Notes: generated by a model from the letters alone, not told the origin. DNA of 64,000 nucleotides from CAUZWH01 sp965247665 (GCA_965247665.1 CBDFHH010000004.1:186001-250000), one strand, 5' to 3'; counted from the first letter of the stretch, positions 51,506-60,855 are shown. A program made the numbers and translations.

Positions 51506-53937
51506 ACGAGCAGGCGATGACCGCACAGGATTTGCTGGTGCCGGTTCTGGCGGGACGCCGTCCGGACAAAGCAACGGCACAGGCGATTGGCGAGACCGCC
51601 GCGTTAGACACGCTGATTGCCGCAGCGCGAACGCTGCGTGACGCCGGCCACGGGGAACTCGTCACCTACTCGCGTAAGGTATTCATCCCGCTTACCCAGC
51701 TGTGCCGCGACGTTTGCCACTACTGTACCTTCGCGCAACCGCCCAAGCGCGGCACGCCCGCATACCTCTCAGCCGACCGGGTGCTGGCTATCGCCCGTCG
51801 CGGTGCCGCCGCCGGCTGCAAAGAAGCGCTGTTCACACTTGGCGACAAGCCCGAGCAGCGCTATGCGGTCGCCCGACGCGAGCTCGATGCGCTCGGCCAC
51901 GCTACCACCCTCGACTATCTCGCGGCGATGGCCGAACTGGTGCTGGCGGAAACCGGGCTGCTGCCCCACCTCAACGCCGGCATCATGACCGCGGCGGAAG
52001 CGACGAGGCTGCGGCGGGTGTCGGTGTCGCAGGGGATCATGCTGGAAAGCGCCTCACCGCGGCTGTGCGAAAAGGGCGGGCCGCACTGGGGTTCGCCCGA
52101 CAAGGAACCGTCGGTGCGGCTCGCGGCGATCGCCGCTGCCGGTACGGCGCGGGTGCCGTTCACCTCGGGTATTCTGATCGGCATCGGCGAGACCCGCGCC
52201 GAGCGCATCGATGCGCTGCTGGCGCTGCGCGATCTCCACGATATGCACGGTCATATCCAGGAGATCATCGTCCAGAACTTTCGCGCCAAGCCGAGCACCC
52301 GCATGGCCAATGCGCCGGAACCGGCGATCGAGGAGCTGCTCTGGACCATCGCCATGGCACGTCTCCTATTCGGGCCGGAGATGAACATTCAAGCGCCGCC
52401 CAACCTGTCGCCGGGTCAGCTCGAACGCCTCGGCGACGCCGGGATCAACGATTGGGGCGGGGTCTCGCCGGTCACGCCCGACCACGTCAACCCTGAGGCG
52501 CCGTGGCCGCATCTCGACGATCTTGCGATCCAAACCGCAGCGTTCGGCAAGGTGCTGACCGAACGTCTGGCGATCTATCCCGGGTTCGCGCGCGACGCCG
52601 ACCGTTGGGTCGAACCGAGCGTCCAACCGGCATTGTTGGCGGCGTCTGAGGCCGAAGGCTTCGCCCGCGGCGACGCTTGGTCGCCGGGCGTCGCCATCGC
52701 GACGCCGGAAATCTGGATAAGCGATCGTGCGGCTGCGTCGTCTCTGCAGCCGATTCTCGATCGCGCGATCGACGGTACCGATCTCAACGAAAACGAGATC
52801 ATCGCACTGTTTCGGGCACGTGGGCTCGATTTCGCCGCCATTTGCGAAGCCGCCGATGCTCTGCGTGCCGAAGTCAACGGCGACGTCGTCAGCTACGTCG
52901 TCAACCGCAACATCAACTACACCAATGTCTGCTCCTATCGCTGTCAGTTTTGTGCTTTCTCCAAGGGCAAACTGAGCGAGAATTTGCGCGGCCGGCCCTA
53001 CGACCTTGCCCATGAGGAAATCTCGCGCCGGACCGCCGAAGCCTGGGCGCGAGGCGCAACCGAAGTGTGCATGCAGGGCGGCATCCATCCCGACTACACG
53101 GGCGCCACCTATCTCGAAATCTGCAGCGCGGTAAGGGCGGTTGCGCCCGACATTCATATCCATGCGTTCACGCCACTGGAAGTGTGGCAAGGCGCGGCGA
53201 CGCTCGGGATCGATGTGGCGTCGTTCCTGGAGCGCTTATGCGAGGCCGGGCTTGGCACCCTGCCCGGGACCGCGGCCGAGATTCTCGATGACGAGATCCG
53301 CCAGATCATCTGTCCCGACAAGGTCACCACCGACGAGTGGCTCGAGGTGATGCGGACCGCGCATGGGCTCGGCCTGCGCAGCACCGTGACGATCATGTTC
53401 GGGCATGTCGACGGCCCCGAAAACTGGGCGCGTCACTTGCTACGCGTACGCGATCTGCAGGCCGAAACCGGCGGTTTCACCGAGCTGGTGCCGTTGCCGT
53501 TCGTGCATATGGAGGCGCCGATCTACCTCAAAGGACGGGCGCGCCGCGGACCGACCTTTCGCGAGGCGCTGTTGATGCACGCGGTGGCGCGGCTGGCGCT
53601 GCACCCCTACATCACGAACATCCAGACCTCTTGGGTGAAAATGGGTGCCGATGGCGCGGTCGCCGCCCTCAAGGCGGGGGCCAACGATCTCGGCGGTACC
53701 CTGATGAACGAGACCATCACCCGCGCAGCCGGAGCCGAGCACGGCCAGGAGATGCCACCGCCGGCAATGGAACGGCTGATCCGCAGCATCGGCCGTGTTC
53801 CGCGCCAGCGCACGACGGTCTATGCCGATGCGCCGACCGAGCGGGTCGCGACCGCCGCTGCGGCCGCGCCGCTGCAAGCGATCGTCAACACCCCGGCAAC
53901 GAAGTATGCGCGTGGTCCATCGCGACCGGGCGCGTAG
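51502..53937 (+). CDS. fbiC: FO synthase, CofG-CofH fusion (two radical-SAM domains)
   Basis: An 811-residue enzyme that makes the deazaflavin Fo from tyrosine and the pyrimidine of the riboflavin pathway. The N-terminal CofG domain carries the radical-SAM cysteines C68-C72-C75 (CRDVCHYC); the C-terminal CofH domain carries C477-C481-C484 (CSYRCQFC). Both cluster motifs are intact. The fused form is known from actinobacteria and proteobacteria; archaea have separate genes. The GTG start at 51502 overlaps the cofC stop, so expression is coupled; ATG 51517 is an alternative. Confidence 0.95.
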   Translation: MNEQAMTAQDLLVPVLAGRRPDKATAQAIGETAALDTLIAAARTLRDAGHGELVTYSRKVFIPLTQLCRDVCHYCTFAQPPKRGTPAYLSADRVLAIARRGAAAGCKEALFTLGDKPEQRYAVARRELDALGHATTLDYLAAMAELVLAETGLLPHLNAGIMTAAEATRLRRVSVSQGIMLESASPRLCEKGGPHWGSPDKEPSVRLAAIAAAGTARVPFTSGILIGIGETRAERIDALLALRDLHDMHGHIQEIIVQNFRAKPSTRMANAPEPAIEELLWTIAMARLLFGPEMNIQAPPNLSPGQLERLGDAGINDWGGVSPVTPDHVNPEAPWPHLDDLAIQTAAFGKVLTERLAIYPGFARDADRWVEPSVQPALLAASEAEGFARGDAWSPGVAIATPEIWISDRAAASSLQPILDRAIDGTDLNENEIIALFRARGLDFAAICEAADALRAEVNGDVVSYVVNRNINYTNVCSYRCQFCAFSKGKLSENLRGRPYDLAHEEISRRTAEAWARGATEVCMQGGIHPDYTGATYLEICSAVRAVAPDIHIHAFTPLEVWQGAATLGIDVASFLERLCEAGLGTLPGTAAEILDDEIRQIICPDKVTTDEWLEVMRTAHGLGLRSTVTIMFGHVDGPENWARHLLRVRDLQAETGGFTELVPLPFVHMEAPIYLKGRARRGPTFREALLMHAVARLALHPYITNIQTSWVKMGADGAVAALKAGANDLGGTLMNETITRAAGAEHGQEMPPPAMERLIRSIGRVPRQRTTVYADAPTERVATAAAAAPLQAIVNTPATKYARGPSRPGA

Positions 53938-54093
53938 AGCGTTTTGGTCCAACCTTCGCCCCACCCGCATGGCCCCACCCTGAGCCTCGACACGCAGGCA
54001 GCACTCCCTTTGCCCCCGAGCGGGGTTCGGAGGCGGGATCGTCTCGCCGGTCGCGGCGCAAGCCCGCCGCTGCGGGGCTGGGTGAAGAGGATC

Positions 54094-54125
54094 GGTTGGA
54101 CCTGTCGAGGGTTGGACCTGTCGAG
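54094..54125. repeat. Perfect 16-base tandem duplication
   Basis: GGTTGGACCTGTCGAG is present twice, head to tail, at 54094-54109 and 54110-54125, in the gap between fbiC and the RidA gene. A recent slip or short-repeat duplication is likely. No gene overlaps it. Confidence 0.8.
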
Positions 54126-54157
54126 AATGCCACCGGCTCGCTCGCACCACCTCCGGC

Positions 54158-54553
54158 TCACGCCAGGGCGACGCACTCGATTTCGATATCGAACTTCCAC
54201 GGCCATGAGCCGATGGTGACGAAGCTGCGCGCCGGCGGGTCGTGCGGGAAGTACTTAGCGTAGATCGCGTTGACCTCTTCGAAATAGGCACAGTTCGAGA
54301 TCAGCACTTGGGCCTTGACGACTTTGTCGAGCGACGACCCGGCCGCCTCCAGCGTCGCCTTGACGTTTTCCAGTACCTGTACCGTCTGCGCCTCGATATT
54401 ACCGAGCTTGATCTCGCCGGTCGCAGGGTCGATCGGCGGCAAACCGGAGACGAAGACGAAGCCGTTAGCCTTGATCGCCGCAGAGAGCGGTACGTTGGCT
54501 TTCTCTTCGGCCTCGCTCAGACCGGGAACGTGGATGACCTCCTTGTCGGCCAT
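54158..54553 (-). CDS. RidA/YjgF-family enamine/imine deaminase
   Basis: A 131-residue trimer-forming Rid protein: VPLSAAIKANGFVFVSGLPPIDPATGEI, VLENVKATLEAAGSSLDKVVKAQVLISNCAYFEEVNAIYAKYFPHDPPARSFV and IEIECVALA. The usual catalytic Arg (ARSFV) and Glu (IEIEC) are present, so it is likely active on 2-aminoacrylate or on an enamine made by a neighbour. It is divergent from the NicX/M29-like gene at 54667, across a region with a perfect palindrome. Confidence 0.9.
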   Translation of the reverse strand: MADKEVIHVPGLSEAEEKANVPLSAAIKANGFVFVSGLPPIDPATGEIKLGNIEAQTVQVLENVKATLEAAGSSLDKVVKAQVLISNCAYFEEVNAIYAKYFPHDPPARSFVTIGSWPWKFDIEIECVALA

Positions 54554-54586
54554 GAAATCCTCCTAATTTGCCGGATTACAACCGGC

Positions 54587-54600
54587 CGACCGGCCGGTCG
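54587..54600. promoter_or_regulatory. Perfect 14-base palindrome between ridA-like and nicX-like genes
   Basis: CGACCGGCCGGTCG is fully self-complementary and lies in the 113-base region between the divergent starts at 54553 and 54667. The form is like TetR-family operators. No such regulator gene was recognised in the window, so a trans-acting factor from elsewhere would be needed. Confidence 0.5.
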
Positions 54601-54666
54601 TACCCAGGATAGAGCAATGAGTTCGCTTTCGCGTTAGACTTCGATGACAAGGAACAGGAGGACGCC

Positions 54667-55710
54667 ATGCTCAGCGCGCCAATCGGCCCCGATGTTGCCA
54701 ACGCTGCCGAAGTCATGATGAAGGACTATCTCGCCGTTACCGGCAAGGACACGGTACTGATCACCGCTGATACCTCATCGGATATGGCGGTAGTCGAGTC
54801 CCTGCTCAATTGCGCCGACAATACCGGCGCCCGCACGGTGCTGATCGTGATTCCGCCGCTGCCGTTCCAGGGCACGTTGGCCGATCCCTATATCTCCGAC
54901 CCCTTGGCGGCGGCGATGCAGGGCTGCGACGTCTGGGTCGACCTCACTTTCCCCTACCTCGCCGGCTCCAAAGCCTGGGACAAGGCGATGGAAAGGAAGC
55001 GCGTGCGCTACTGCCTGTGCGGTGACCTCAAGGCGGATTCGATGGTGCGGATGTACTACAAGGTCGACCTCGACGCGCTCTTCAAGCTGCAGAAGGCGTT
55101 CGCCGAGATCACCTCCACTTCGGTCGGCAAGACCTGTCGCTTGACCAACGGCCTCGGCTCCGACCTCGCGTTCACGCTTGACAAGGCGCCCTACCCGAAG
55201 CCGCGCCAAGCCAAGGAACCCGGCATGTACACCGTGCCCGGGGCGCATCCGCTGTGGCCGGTCTACGATTCCGTCAAGGGTGTGATCACGGTAGATACCG
55301 CGTTTCACGAGTACTACACGGCGATGCCCTCGCCGATGGTGCTTGAGATCGACGGTCGGGTGAAGAAGATCAGCGGCGGCGGTGCCGAGCAGAAGGTCAT
55401 GGACCGCGCGCTCAAGCGCGCCGGCGGCGGCAAGAACTATGGCTACGTCGTCCATTTCACCTGCGGCCTGCAGCCAGCGGCTCGTTACACGCGCGAATGT
55501 TTCGTCGAAGACCAGCGCGTTACCGCCAATAATGCGGTCGGGCTCGGCATTCCGTTCTGGCAGCCGGGCGGCGGCGAGAACCATCCCGACGCGGTGATGT
55601 CGCAGCAGTCGATCTGGATCGATGGCAAGCAGATCATGGACGAGGGCACCTTCGTCGGCCCCAAGAAGCTGGTTAAGGTCGCCGATGCGCTGCAACCGCT
55701 CTACAACTGA
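54667..55710 (+). CDS. M29 aminopeptidase / NicX-like protein, copy 2
   Basis: A 347-residue paralogue of the gene at 40727; by eye well over half of the positions are identical, including NPLPFQG-like IPPLPFQG, VHFTCGLQPAARYTRECF, ENHPDAV and the LQPLYN end. The metal-site His and His-x-Asp are conserved as in copy 1. AGGAGG precedes ATG 54667. The divergent RidA gene and the following Rieske oxygenase suggest a role in ring cleavage or in amide or enamine hydrolysis during N-compound breakdown; a peptidase is the alternative. Confidence 0.82.
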   Translation: MLSAPIGPDVANAAEVMMKDYLAVTGKDTVLITADTSSDMAVVESLLNCADNTGARTVLIVIPPLPFQGTLADPYISDPLAAAMQGCDVWVDLTFPYLAGSKAWDKAMERKRVRYCLCGDLKADSMVRMYYKVDLDALFKLQKAFAEITSTSVGKTCRLTNGLGSDLAFTLDKAPYPKPRQAKEPGMYTVPGAHPLWPVYDSVKGVITVDTAFHEYYTAMPSPMVLEIDGRVKKISGGGAEQKVMDRALKRAGGGKNYGYVVHFTCGLQPAARYTRECFVEDQRVTANNAVGLGIPFWQPGGGENHPDAVMSQQSIWIDGKQIMDEGTFVGPKKLVKVADALQPLYN

Positions 55711-55909
55711 AGCGTCGCTTTTCGCGCAACCATCCATGACCGCCACCGCGGGCTCGGCGGACGACGGCGCATGGACTGGATCATGGTCGCCCGAGAGCAG
55801 GAGCCGGCCTGCTCGAACGGTGGGCGCCCCCCGCGTAGATCTGGATCGGCCCGTACAGCGTTTCCCGTGCTAGATTAATTATGAGCAGGCGAGTAACGGA
55901 GATCGGCAG

Positions 55910-57055
55910 ATGGCTATGACCGAAATTGCTCCCCGTGTGGGCGAGGGACTCGAGCGTTTTCTCAAGCCGACCGAAGACGCGTGGCACGCCCCGGGCTACG
56001 TCTATTCGGCGCCAGAGGTCTACGCGCTCGAAAAAGAACACGTTTTCATGCGGGACTGGCTAATGATGGCGCGCGAGGAGGAACTCGCCAATCCCGGCGA
56101 TTTCATGACGTTTCGTGTCCTCGGCGAACCGATCGTCGTCGCCCGTGACAATGACGGCAAGCTCAATGCCTTCGCCAATGTCTGCGCCCATCGTGGCGTC
56201 GAGGTCGCCAGTGGTGCCGGCAATGCTCAGGAGTTCAGCTGTCCCTATCACGGCTGGCTTTACGACCTCGAAGGCAAACTGATCGGCGCTCCCTACATGA
56301 AGGAAGCCGAGGGTTTCGATCCCGCGCGGTGCCGCCTACGTCCGCTGAAGCTTGGTATTTGGCGCGGCTGCGTTTTCGTCAGTTTCAACGACGACGTCGA
56401 GCCGCTCGACGAATTCATCGACCGATATGAGCAGGATTTCGCTTTCCTGCATCCCGAGAGGTGCCGACTGTCGTCACGCATCACCTGGGATTTTGATTGC
56501 AACTGGAAGCTGGTCGCTGAGAACGCCATGGACATGTATCACGTCGGTGTGCTGCACGCGTCCTCCTTTGGCGCCGGCACCCGTGTCGACGATGCCAAGA
56601 TCTCTCTCTATCCGCACGGCGGCATGCGCATTGACTATGCCTCGCAGCCGATGAACCCGGACGCCAAACCACTGTTCGGCCAATTGCCGTGGATCGCCGA
56701 CGAACCGGTGAGCTTTGCCACCATGGGCTTTATGCAGCCCAACCTGCACCTGGTGGCGCGTAGCGACCATGTGCGTTTCCTGACCGGATGGCCGACCGGC
56801 CCGGAATCGTGCCACGTGATCATGTACAGCCTGTTCCCGGTCGAGTGGTTCGACGATCCCGATTACGAGGAAAAGGCCGGGATCTACCACACGTATCTTG
56901 AAGCCGTGCTCGAGGAGGATCGCGCCATGGTCGCGTCGCTCCAGCATGCGATGACGATCAGGGGTTACAAGCCGGGGCGCATGGCCTGGCTCGAACAGCC
57001 CCTACACCACGTCTCGAAGGGCATCGTCGACCGGCTGTTCAACGGCAAGCCCTAG
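55910..57055 (+). CDS. Rieske aromatic-ring-hydroxylating oxygenase, alpha subunit
   Basis: A 381-residue oxygenase. The Rieske motif has C92-x-H94 and C111-x2-H114 (CAHRG, CPYHGW); the mononuclear iron site is in ENAMDMYHVGVLH (Asp and two His). It hydroxylates an aromatic or an N-methyl/carboxyl compound using electrons from a ferredoxin-reductase pair. No beta subunit, ferredoxin or reductase gene is adjacent, so it is likely an alpha-only (homotrimeric) oxygenase. The start is ATG 55910 or 55916. Confidence 0.9.
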   Translation: MAMTEIAPRVGEGLERFLKPTEDAWHAPGYVYSAPEVYALEKEHVFMRDWLMMAREEELANPGDFMTFRVLGEPIVVARDNDGKLNAFANVCAHRGVEVASGAGNAQEFSCPYHGWLYDLEGKLIGAPYMKEAEGFDPARCRLRPLKLGIWRGCVFVSFNDDVEPLDEFIDRYEQDFAFLHPERCRLSSRITWDFDCNWKLVAENAMDMYHVGVLHASSFGAGTRVDDAKISLYPHGGMRIDYASQPMNPDAKPLFGQLPWIADEPVSFATMGFMQPNLHLVARSDHVRFLTGWPTGPESCHVIMYSLFPVEWFDDPDYEEKAGIYHTYLEAVLEEDRAMVASLQHAMTIRGYKPGRMAWLEQPLHHVSKGIVDRLFNGKP

Positions 57056-57214
57056 ACCGGCCGGTCCTCCCGGATCGGCACGCTCGGTAAGACTCCAATT
57101 TAGATTTGCTACCGGCGGAAAAGCCGCGATCCAGAAGCACGGGCCCGGCGGGCGTCGCAACCCGTCGAGACTTGCTCCCGCCCGATCGACTGCGTCCGAG
57201 ACGAACGGTTCGGC

Positions 57215-59641
57215 CTAACCCACAGTGCCGCGTAACCGTTCGCCTTTGGGGTCGAACAACGGCTCGCTGATCAAGCGCGCCGGGCGGCGTTCGCCGAGAA
57301 TCTCGATCTCGACCGCGCGGCCTTCCTCGATCAGCTCCATCGGCAGGAAGCCGAGCGCCACCGATTTCTCTACGTAGTGGGCGTAGCCGCCGGAAGTGAC
57401 GAAGCCGACCACCTCGCCGTCGACCCAGATCGGCTCGTCGGCCCACGCGTCGGCCTCGCCGGCTTCGACGACGAAGGTGCAGAGCCGGCGTTTGGGCCCG
57501 GCATCGTGCTCTGCGAGGGCTGCCGCCTTGCCGATGAAATCGGCTCCCTTGTCGTAGTGCACGAAGCGGTCGAGCCCCGTCTCGGCGGGCATATAGTCGG
57601 GCCGGTATTCGCGGAACCATGAGCCATAGGATTTCTCGAGCCGCAGGCTCATCATCGCCCGCATGCCGAACGGCGTGAGGCCGAAACCGCGCCCCGCTTC
57701 GCTCAGCGTCCGATAGAGCGTGGCCTGGTCGGCGGCATCGACATAGATCTCGAAGCCGAAGTCGCCGGTATACGAGATCCGCTGGACGATCGCCCGGCAC
57801 GATCCGACCGCCATCTCGCGCACGTCCATGAAGCGAAACGCGTTGTTGGAGAGGTCGGTGTTGGTGGTGCGCGCCATCAGCTCACGCGCGTTGGGTCCGG
57901 CGATCTGGAAGCCGATCCGGCTGGTCGACATGTTCGCGGCGGTCACACCGCTGCCCGGCAGGTGCTGGGTGAACCAGCGCATGTGGTAGGCCTGGGCGGC
58001 GAACGACGCGGTCAGCTGGAAGCGATCCTCGGCGAGGGTCGAGATCGTGAAGTCGCCGATCAGCCGACCCCTGGGGCTCAGCATCGGCGTCAAACCGACC
58101 CGCCCGACCTTGGGCACCCGCCCGGCCATGATGTGGTCAAGCCACTCACGCGCGCCCGCACCCTCGATCTGATACTTGCCGAAATTGTGGATCTCGGTGA
58201 TACCGACCCGCTCACGTACGGCGCGGCATTCGGCCGCGGTCGGCGCGAAAGCGTTGGAGCGGCGGAACGAGGGCGTTTCCTCGAGCGCGTCGCCCTGGGG
58301 TGCGAAATAGTTGACCACCTCCATGCCGTAGGCGGCTCCGAACACCGCCCGCTGCCGCTTCCAGATGTCGTAGGCCGGTGTCGTGATGAACGGCCGCGCC
58401 ACCGGCAGCTCCTCATTGGGATAGCTGATCGAGAAGCGTCGCTGATAGTTCTCGCGCACCTTGTCACGGGTGTAGGCCGGAGTGATCCAGTCGCCGAACC
58501 GGGCCACGTCCATCGCGAACACGTCGCGTTCGGGCTCGCCAGCGATCATCCATTGCGCCAATGTCAGCCCGACGCCGCCGCCCTGGCTGAACCCGGCCAT
58601 GACGGCGCAGGCCGACCAGTAGTTGGTCAAGCCGGGCACCGGCCCGACCAGCGGGTTGCCGTCGGGTGCGAAGGTAAAGGGACCGTTGATTACGGTCTTG
58701 ATGCCCGCGCGCTCCAGCACCGGGAAGCGGCGGCACGCGAATTCGACCGACTCGCTGATGCGGTCGAAGTCGTTCTCCAGCAATTCCGAACCGAAATCGG
58801 TCGGCGTGCCGTCGACACCCCACGGCTCGCAGCTTTGTTCGTAAAAGCCGATCACCAAGCCACGCCCTTCCTGGCGCAAATAGCTCTCGCCCTCGGGATC
58901 GATGACGTGCGGCAGCTCCTCGTCGCGCTCGTAGACGTCGGCGACGTCGTCAGTCACGAGGTACTGGTGCTGCATCGGGTGTAAGGGGAAATAAACCCCG
59001 GCCAGCGCGCCGATCTCGCGCGCCCACAGGCCGCCGGCGTTGACCACGTGATCGGCGACGATCGTTCCCTGCCGCGTGACCACGTCCCATGATCCGTCGG
59101 CACGGGAGTTGGTCTCGATCACCGGGTTGTGCAGCACGGTCTCGGCGCCGGCCATGCGTGCGGCACCGGCATAGGCGTGCGTCGTTCCCGAGGGATCGAG
59201 ATGGCCGTCGAGCGGGTCGTAGAGCGCGCCGATCACCCCCTCGACATTGGTAATGGGCGACAATTCGGCGATCTCGTCCGGGCCGACAATCTCGGTGTCC
59301 AACCCCATATAGCGGTGCTTGGCACGTTCGGCCTTGAGATAGTCGAGGCGGTCAGGCGTGCCGGCCAGCGTCAGTCCACCGACATGGTGCAGGCCGCACG
59401 ACATGCCGGTGATCCTCTCGAGCTCGCGATAGAGATTAATGGTATAGCCCTGCAGCGCGGCCATGTTGGTATCGGCGTTGAGGGTGTGAAAACCGCCGGC
59501 AGCGTGCCAGGTCGAGCCTGCCGTAAGCTCGGCCCGCTCGATCAGCATGACATCGTTCCAGCCGAGCTTGGTGAGGTGGTAGAGCACCGAGCAACCGACC
59601 ACGCCGCCGCCGATGATCGCAACCCGGGTATGGGTTTTCAT
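57215..59641 (-). CDS. Dimethylglycine/sarcosine dehydrogenase-like flavoprotein with GcvT domains
   Basis: 808 residues. FAD-binding GGGVVGCSVLYHL (residues about 10-22) starts a DAO domain (to about 365), followed by an FAO_M-type linker, a GcvT-type aminomethyltransferase domain (about 430-690) and its C-terminal barrel. It would oxidatively demethylate an N-methyl amino acid or betaine-derived substrate, passing formaldehyde to tetrahydrofolate. The overall length matches dimethylglycine dehydrogenases. It converges on the Rieske gene, which may act on an N-methylated compound; that link is speculative. Confidence 0.9.
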   Translation of the reverse strand: MKTHTRVAIIGGGVVGCSVLYHLTKLGWNDVMLIERAELTAGSTWHAAGGFHTLNADTNMAALQGYTINLYRELERITGMSCGLHHVGGLTLAGTPDRLDYLKAERAKHRYMGLDTEIVGPDEIAELSPITNVEGVIGALYDPLDGHLDPSGTTHAYAGAARMAGAETVLHNPVIETNSRADGSWDVVTRQGTIVADHVVNAGGLWAREIGALAGVYFPLHPMQHQYLVTDDVADVYERDEELPHVIDPEGESYLRQEGRGLVIGFYEQSCEPWGVDGTPTDFGSELLENDFDRISESVEFACRRFPVLERAGIKTVINGPFTFAPDGNPLVGPVPGLTNYWSACAVMAGFSQGGGVGLTLAQWMIAGEPERDVFAMDVARFGDWITPAYTRDKVRENYQRRFSISYPNEELPVARPFITTPAYDIWKRQRAVFGAAYGMEVVNYFAPQGDALEETPSFRRSNAFAPTAAECRAVRERVGITEIHNFGKYQIEGAGAREWLDHIMAGRVPKVGRVGLTPMLSPRGRLIGDFTISTLAEDRFQLTASFAAQAYHMRWFTQHLPGSGVTAANMSTSRIGFQIAGPNARELMARTTNTDLSNNAFRFMDVREMAVGSCRAIVQRISYTGDFGFEIYVDAADQATLYRTLSEAGRGFGLTPFGMRAMMSLRLEKSYGSWFREYRPDYMPAETGLDRFVHYDKGADFIGKAAALAEHDAGPKRRLCTFVVEAGEADAWADEPIWVDGEVVGFVTSGGYAHYVEKSVALGFLPMELIEEGRAVEIEILGERRPARLISEPLFDPKGERLRGTVG

Positions 59642-59854
59642 GGCGCCGCACTATACAAGGAGCGGCACAGGGACCGGCGGCTTTCCGTTCGATCCGGACT
59701 CGAAAGGCGCTTCGTGCTCTAAGCGTCGGCTTACGGCAACATTACGATCTAGGCTATCCGGCACGCCCGCCGAACGTCGAGCGTGCCGAAGGCGTGGACG
59801 AAGCGATCTCCTGGTCTAAGGCCGTGGGTTGAGCACCGGCTGCCCCTTGACCGG

Positions 59855-60571
59855 CTATTTCTTCAAACGCTCGCGGAGTTGCAGCGCCAGTTTGGGTGCC
59901 GCGCCGCTGTCTTCGTGCTTGAAGAACACGTAGGTCTCGCGCCAATCCTGGTGCTGGATCTTCTCGGCCCAGGCGCCGATCCGGCGGGCGCCGTAATCGT
60001 CGCGCCTAAGCCGGAGATAACCCCAGTCGGCGGTGGCGACAAATGGCGCGGTCTTGTCCTCGTCGCCGCTATCGGCGATACACAGCGCGGTGTTGGCGAC
60101 CTGCAACGCGTCGAACACGTCGTCCTCGAACCAGCTCGGGTGGCGAAACTCGAAGGTGGCTTGCTGCGTCTTCGGCAGCAGCTTGAGGAAAGCTTGCAGA
60201 CGGGGCAGGTCCTTTTTCATGTTGGGCGGTAGCTGGAACAATACCGGTCCGACCTTGGTGCCGAGTGCGGACAGGTTCTCGAGCAGGTAGCTCAAGGGAT
60301 CGGCTGCTTCCTCCTTGAGCCGCGCGAAATGGGTGATGTGCCGCGAGGCTTTGATCGCGAAGCGGAAATCCTTCGGCGTTTGCCCGGCCCAGCGCTCCAG
60401 CACCGAAGCCTTGGGTAGGCGGTAAAACGTGTTGTTGATCTCCACGGCGGTCAAGCGTTTCGCGTAGTAGGACAGCATCTCCGAATCCGGTAGGTTCTCG
60501 GGATAGAACGGACCCTTCCACGGCTGGTAGGAGAAACCGCTCGCGCCGGTGTGGATGATCGCACCGGCCAT
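59855..60571 (-). CDS. DUF72 family protein (YecE-like)
   Basis: A 238-residue TIM-barrel protein with the DUF72 features HTGASGFSYQPWKGPFYPENL, TAVEINNTFYRLP, FRFAIKASRHITHFARLK and QLPPNMKKDLPRLQAFLKLLP. The biochemical function of YecE proteins is not settled; a nuclease or DNA-related role has been proposed. The start ATG 60571 gives MAGAIIHTG; the open frame runs to 60658 without similarity. Divergent from the ornithine-cyclodeaminase-like gene. Confidence 0.9.
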   Translation of the reverse strand: MAGAIIHTGASGFSYQPWKGPFYPENLPDSEMLSYYAKRLTAVEINNTFYRLPKASVLERWAGQTPKDFRFAIKASRHITHFARLKEEAADPLSYLLENLSALGTKVGPVLFQLPPNMKKDLPRLQAFLKLLPKTQQATFEFRHPSWFEDDVFDALQVANTALCIADSGDEDKTAPFVATADWGYLRLRRDDYGARRIGAWAEKIQHQDWRETYVFFKHEDSGAAPKLALQLRERLKK

Positions 60572-60855
60572 CGTTAGCGAGCGGACTCGACCAAGCGGCG
60601 ACAGCACAAGAGGTTGGCGAGATACCCGAGCGGAAAACCGACTTCGTTCATGACACATGCCCCGGCGCAGGGTCTGGTTCGGGTGTCCGTGCGCGCTCGC
60701 ATTGTATCAGAGGCGTCGGGGTTTTCGTCAGTTCAGCCCAGCTTGAGCCGCGAAAACGAACCGGTCGGGTCGTGGCGATGGCAAGGCGGCTAATAGCTGC
60801 GGTAGTCTCGGCAAGTCTCTTTATTCTCTCTCGCCGGAAAAACCGCCACAAGCCC

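Noticed and set aside
59760..59787. GGCACGC / GCGTGCC inverted repeat after the dimethylglycine-dehydrogenase-like region
   Set aside because: Only 7 pairs with a 14-base loop and no T-run; expected by chance in GC-rich DNA.
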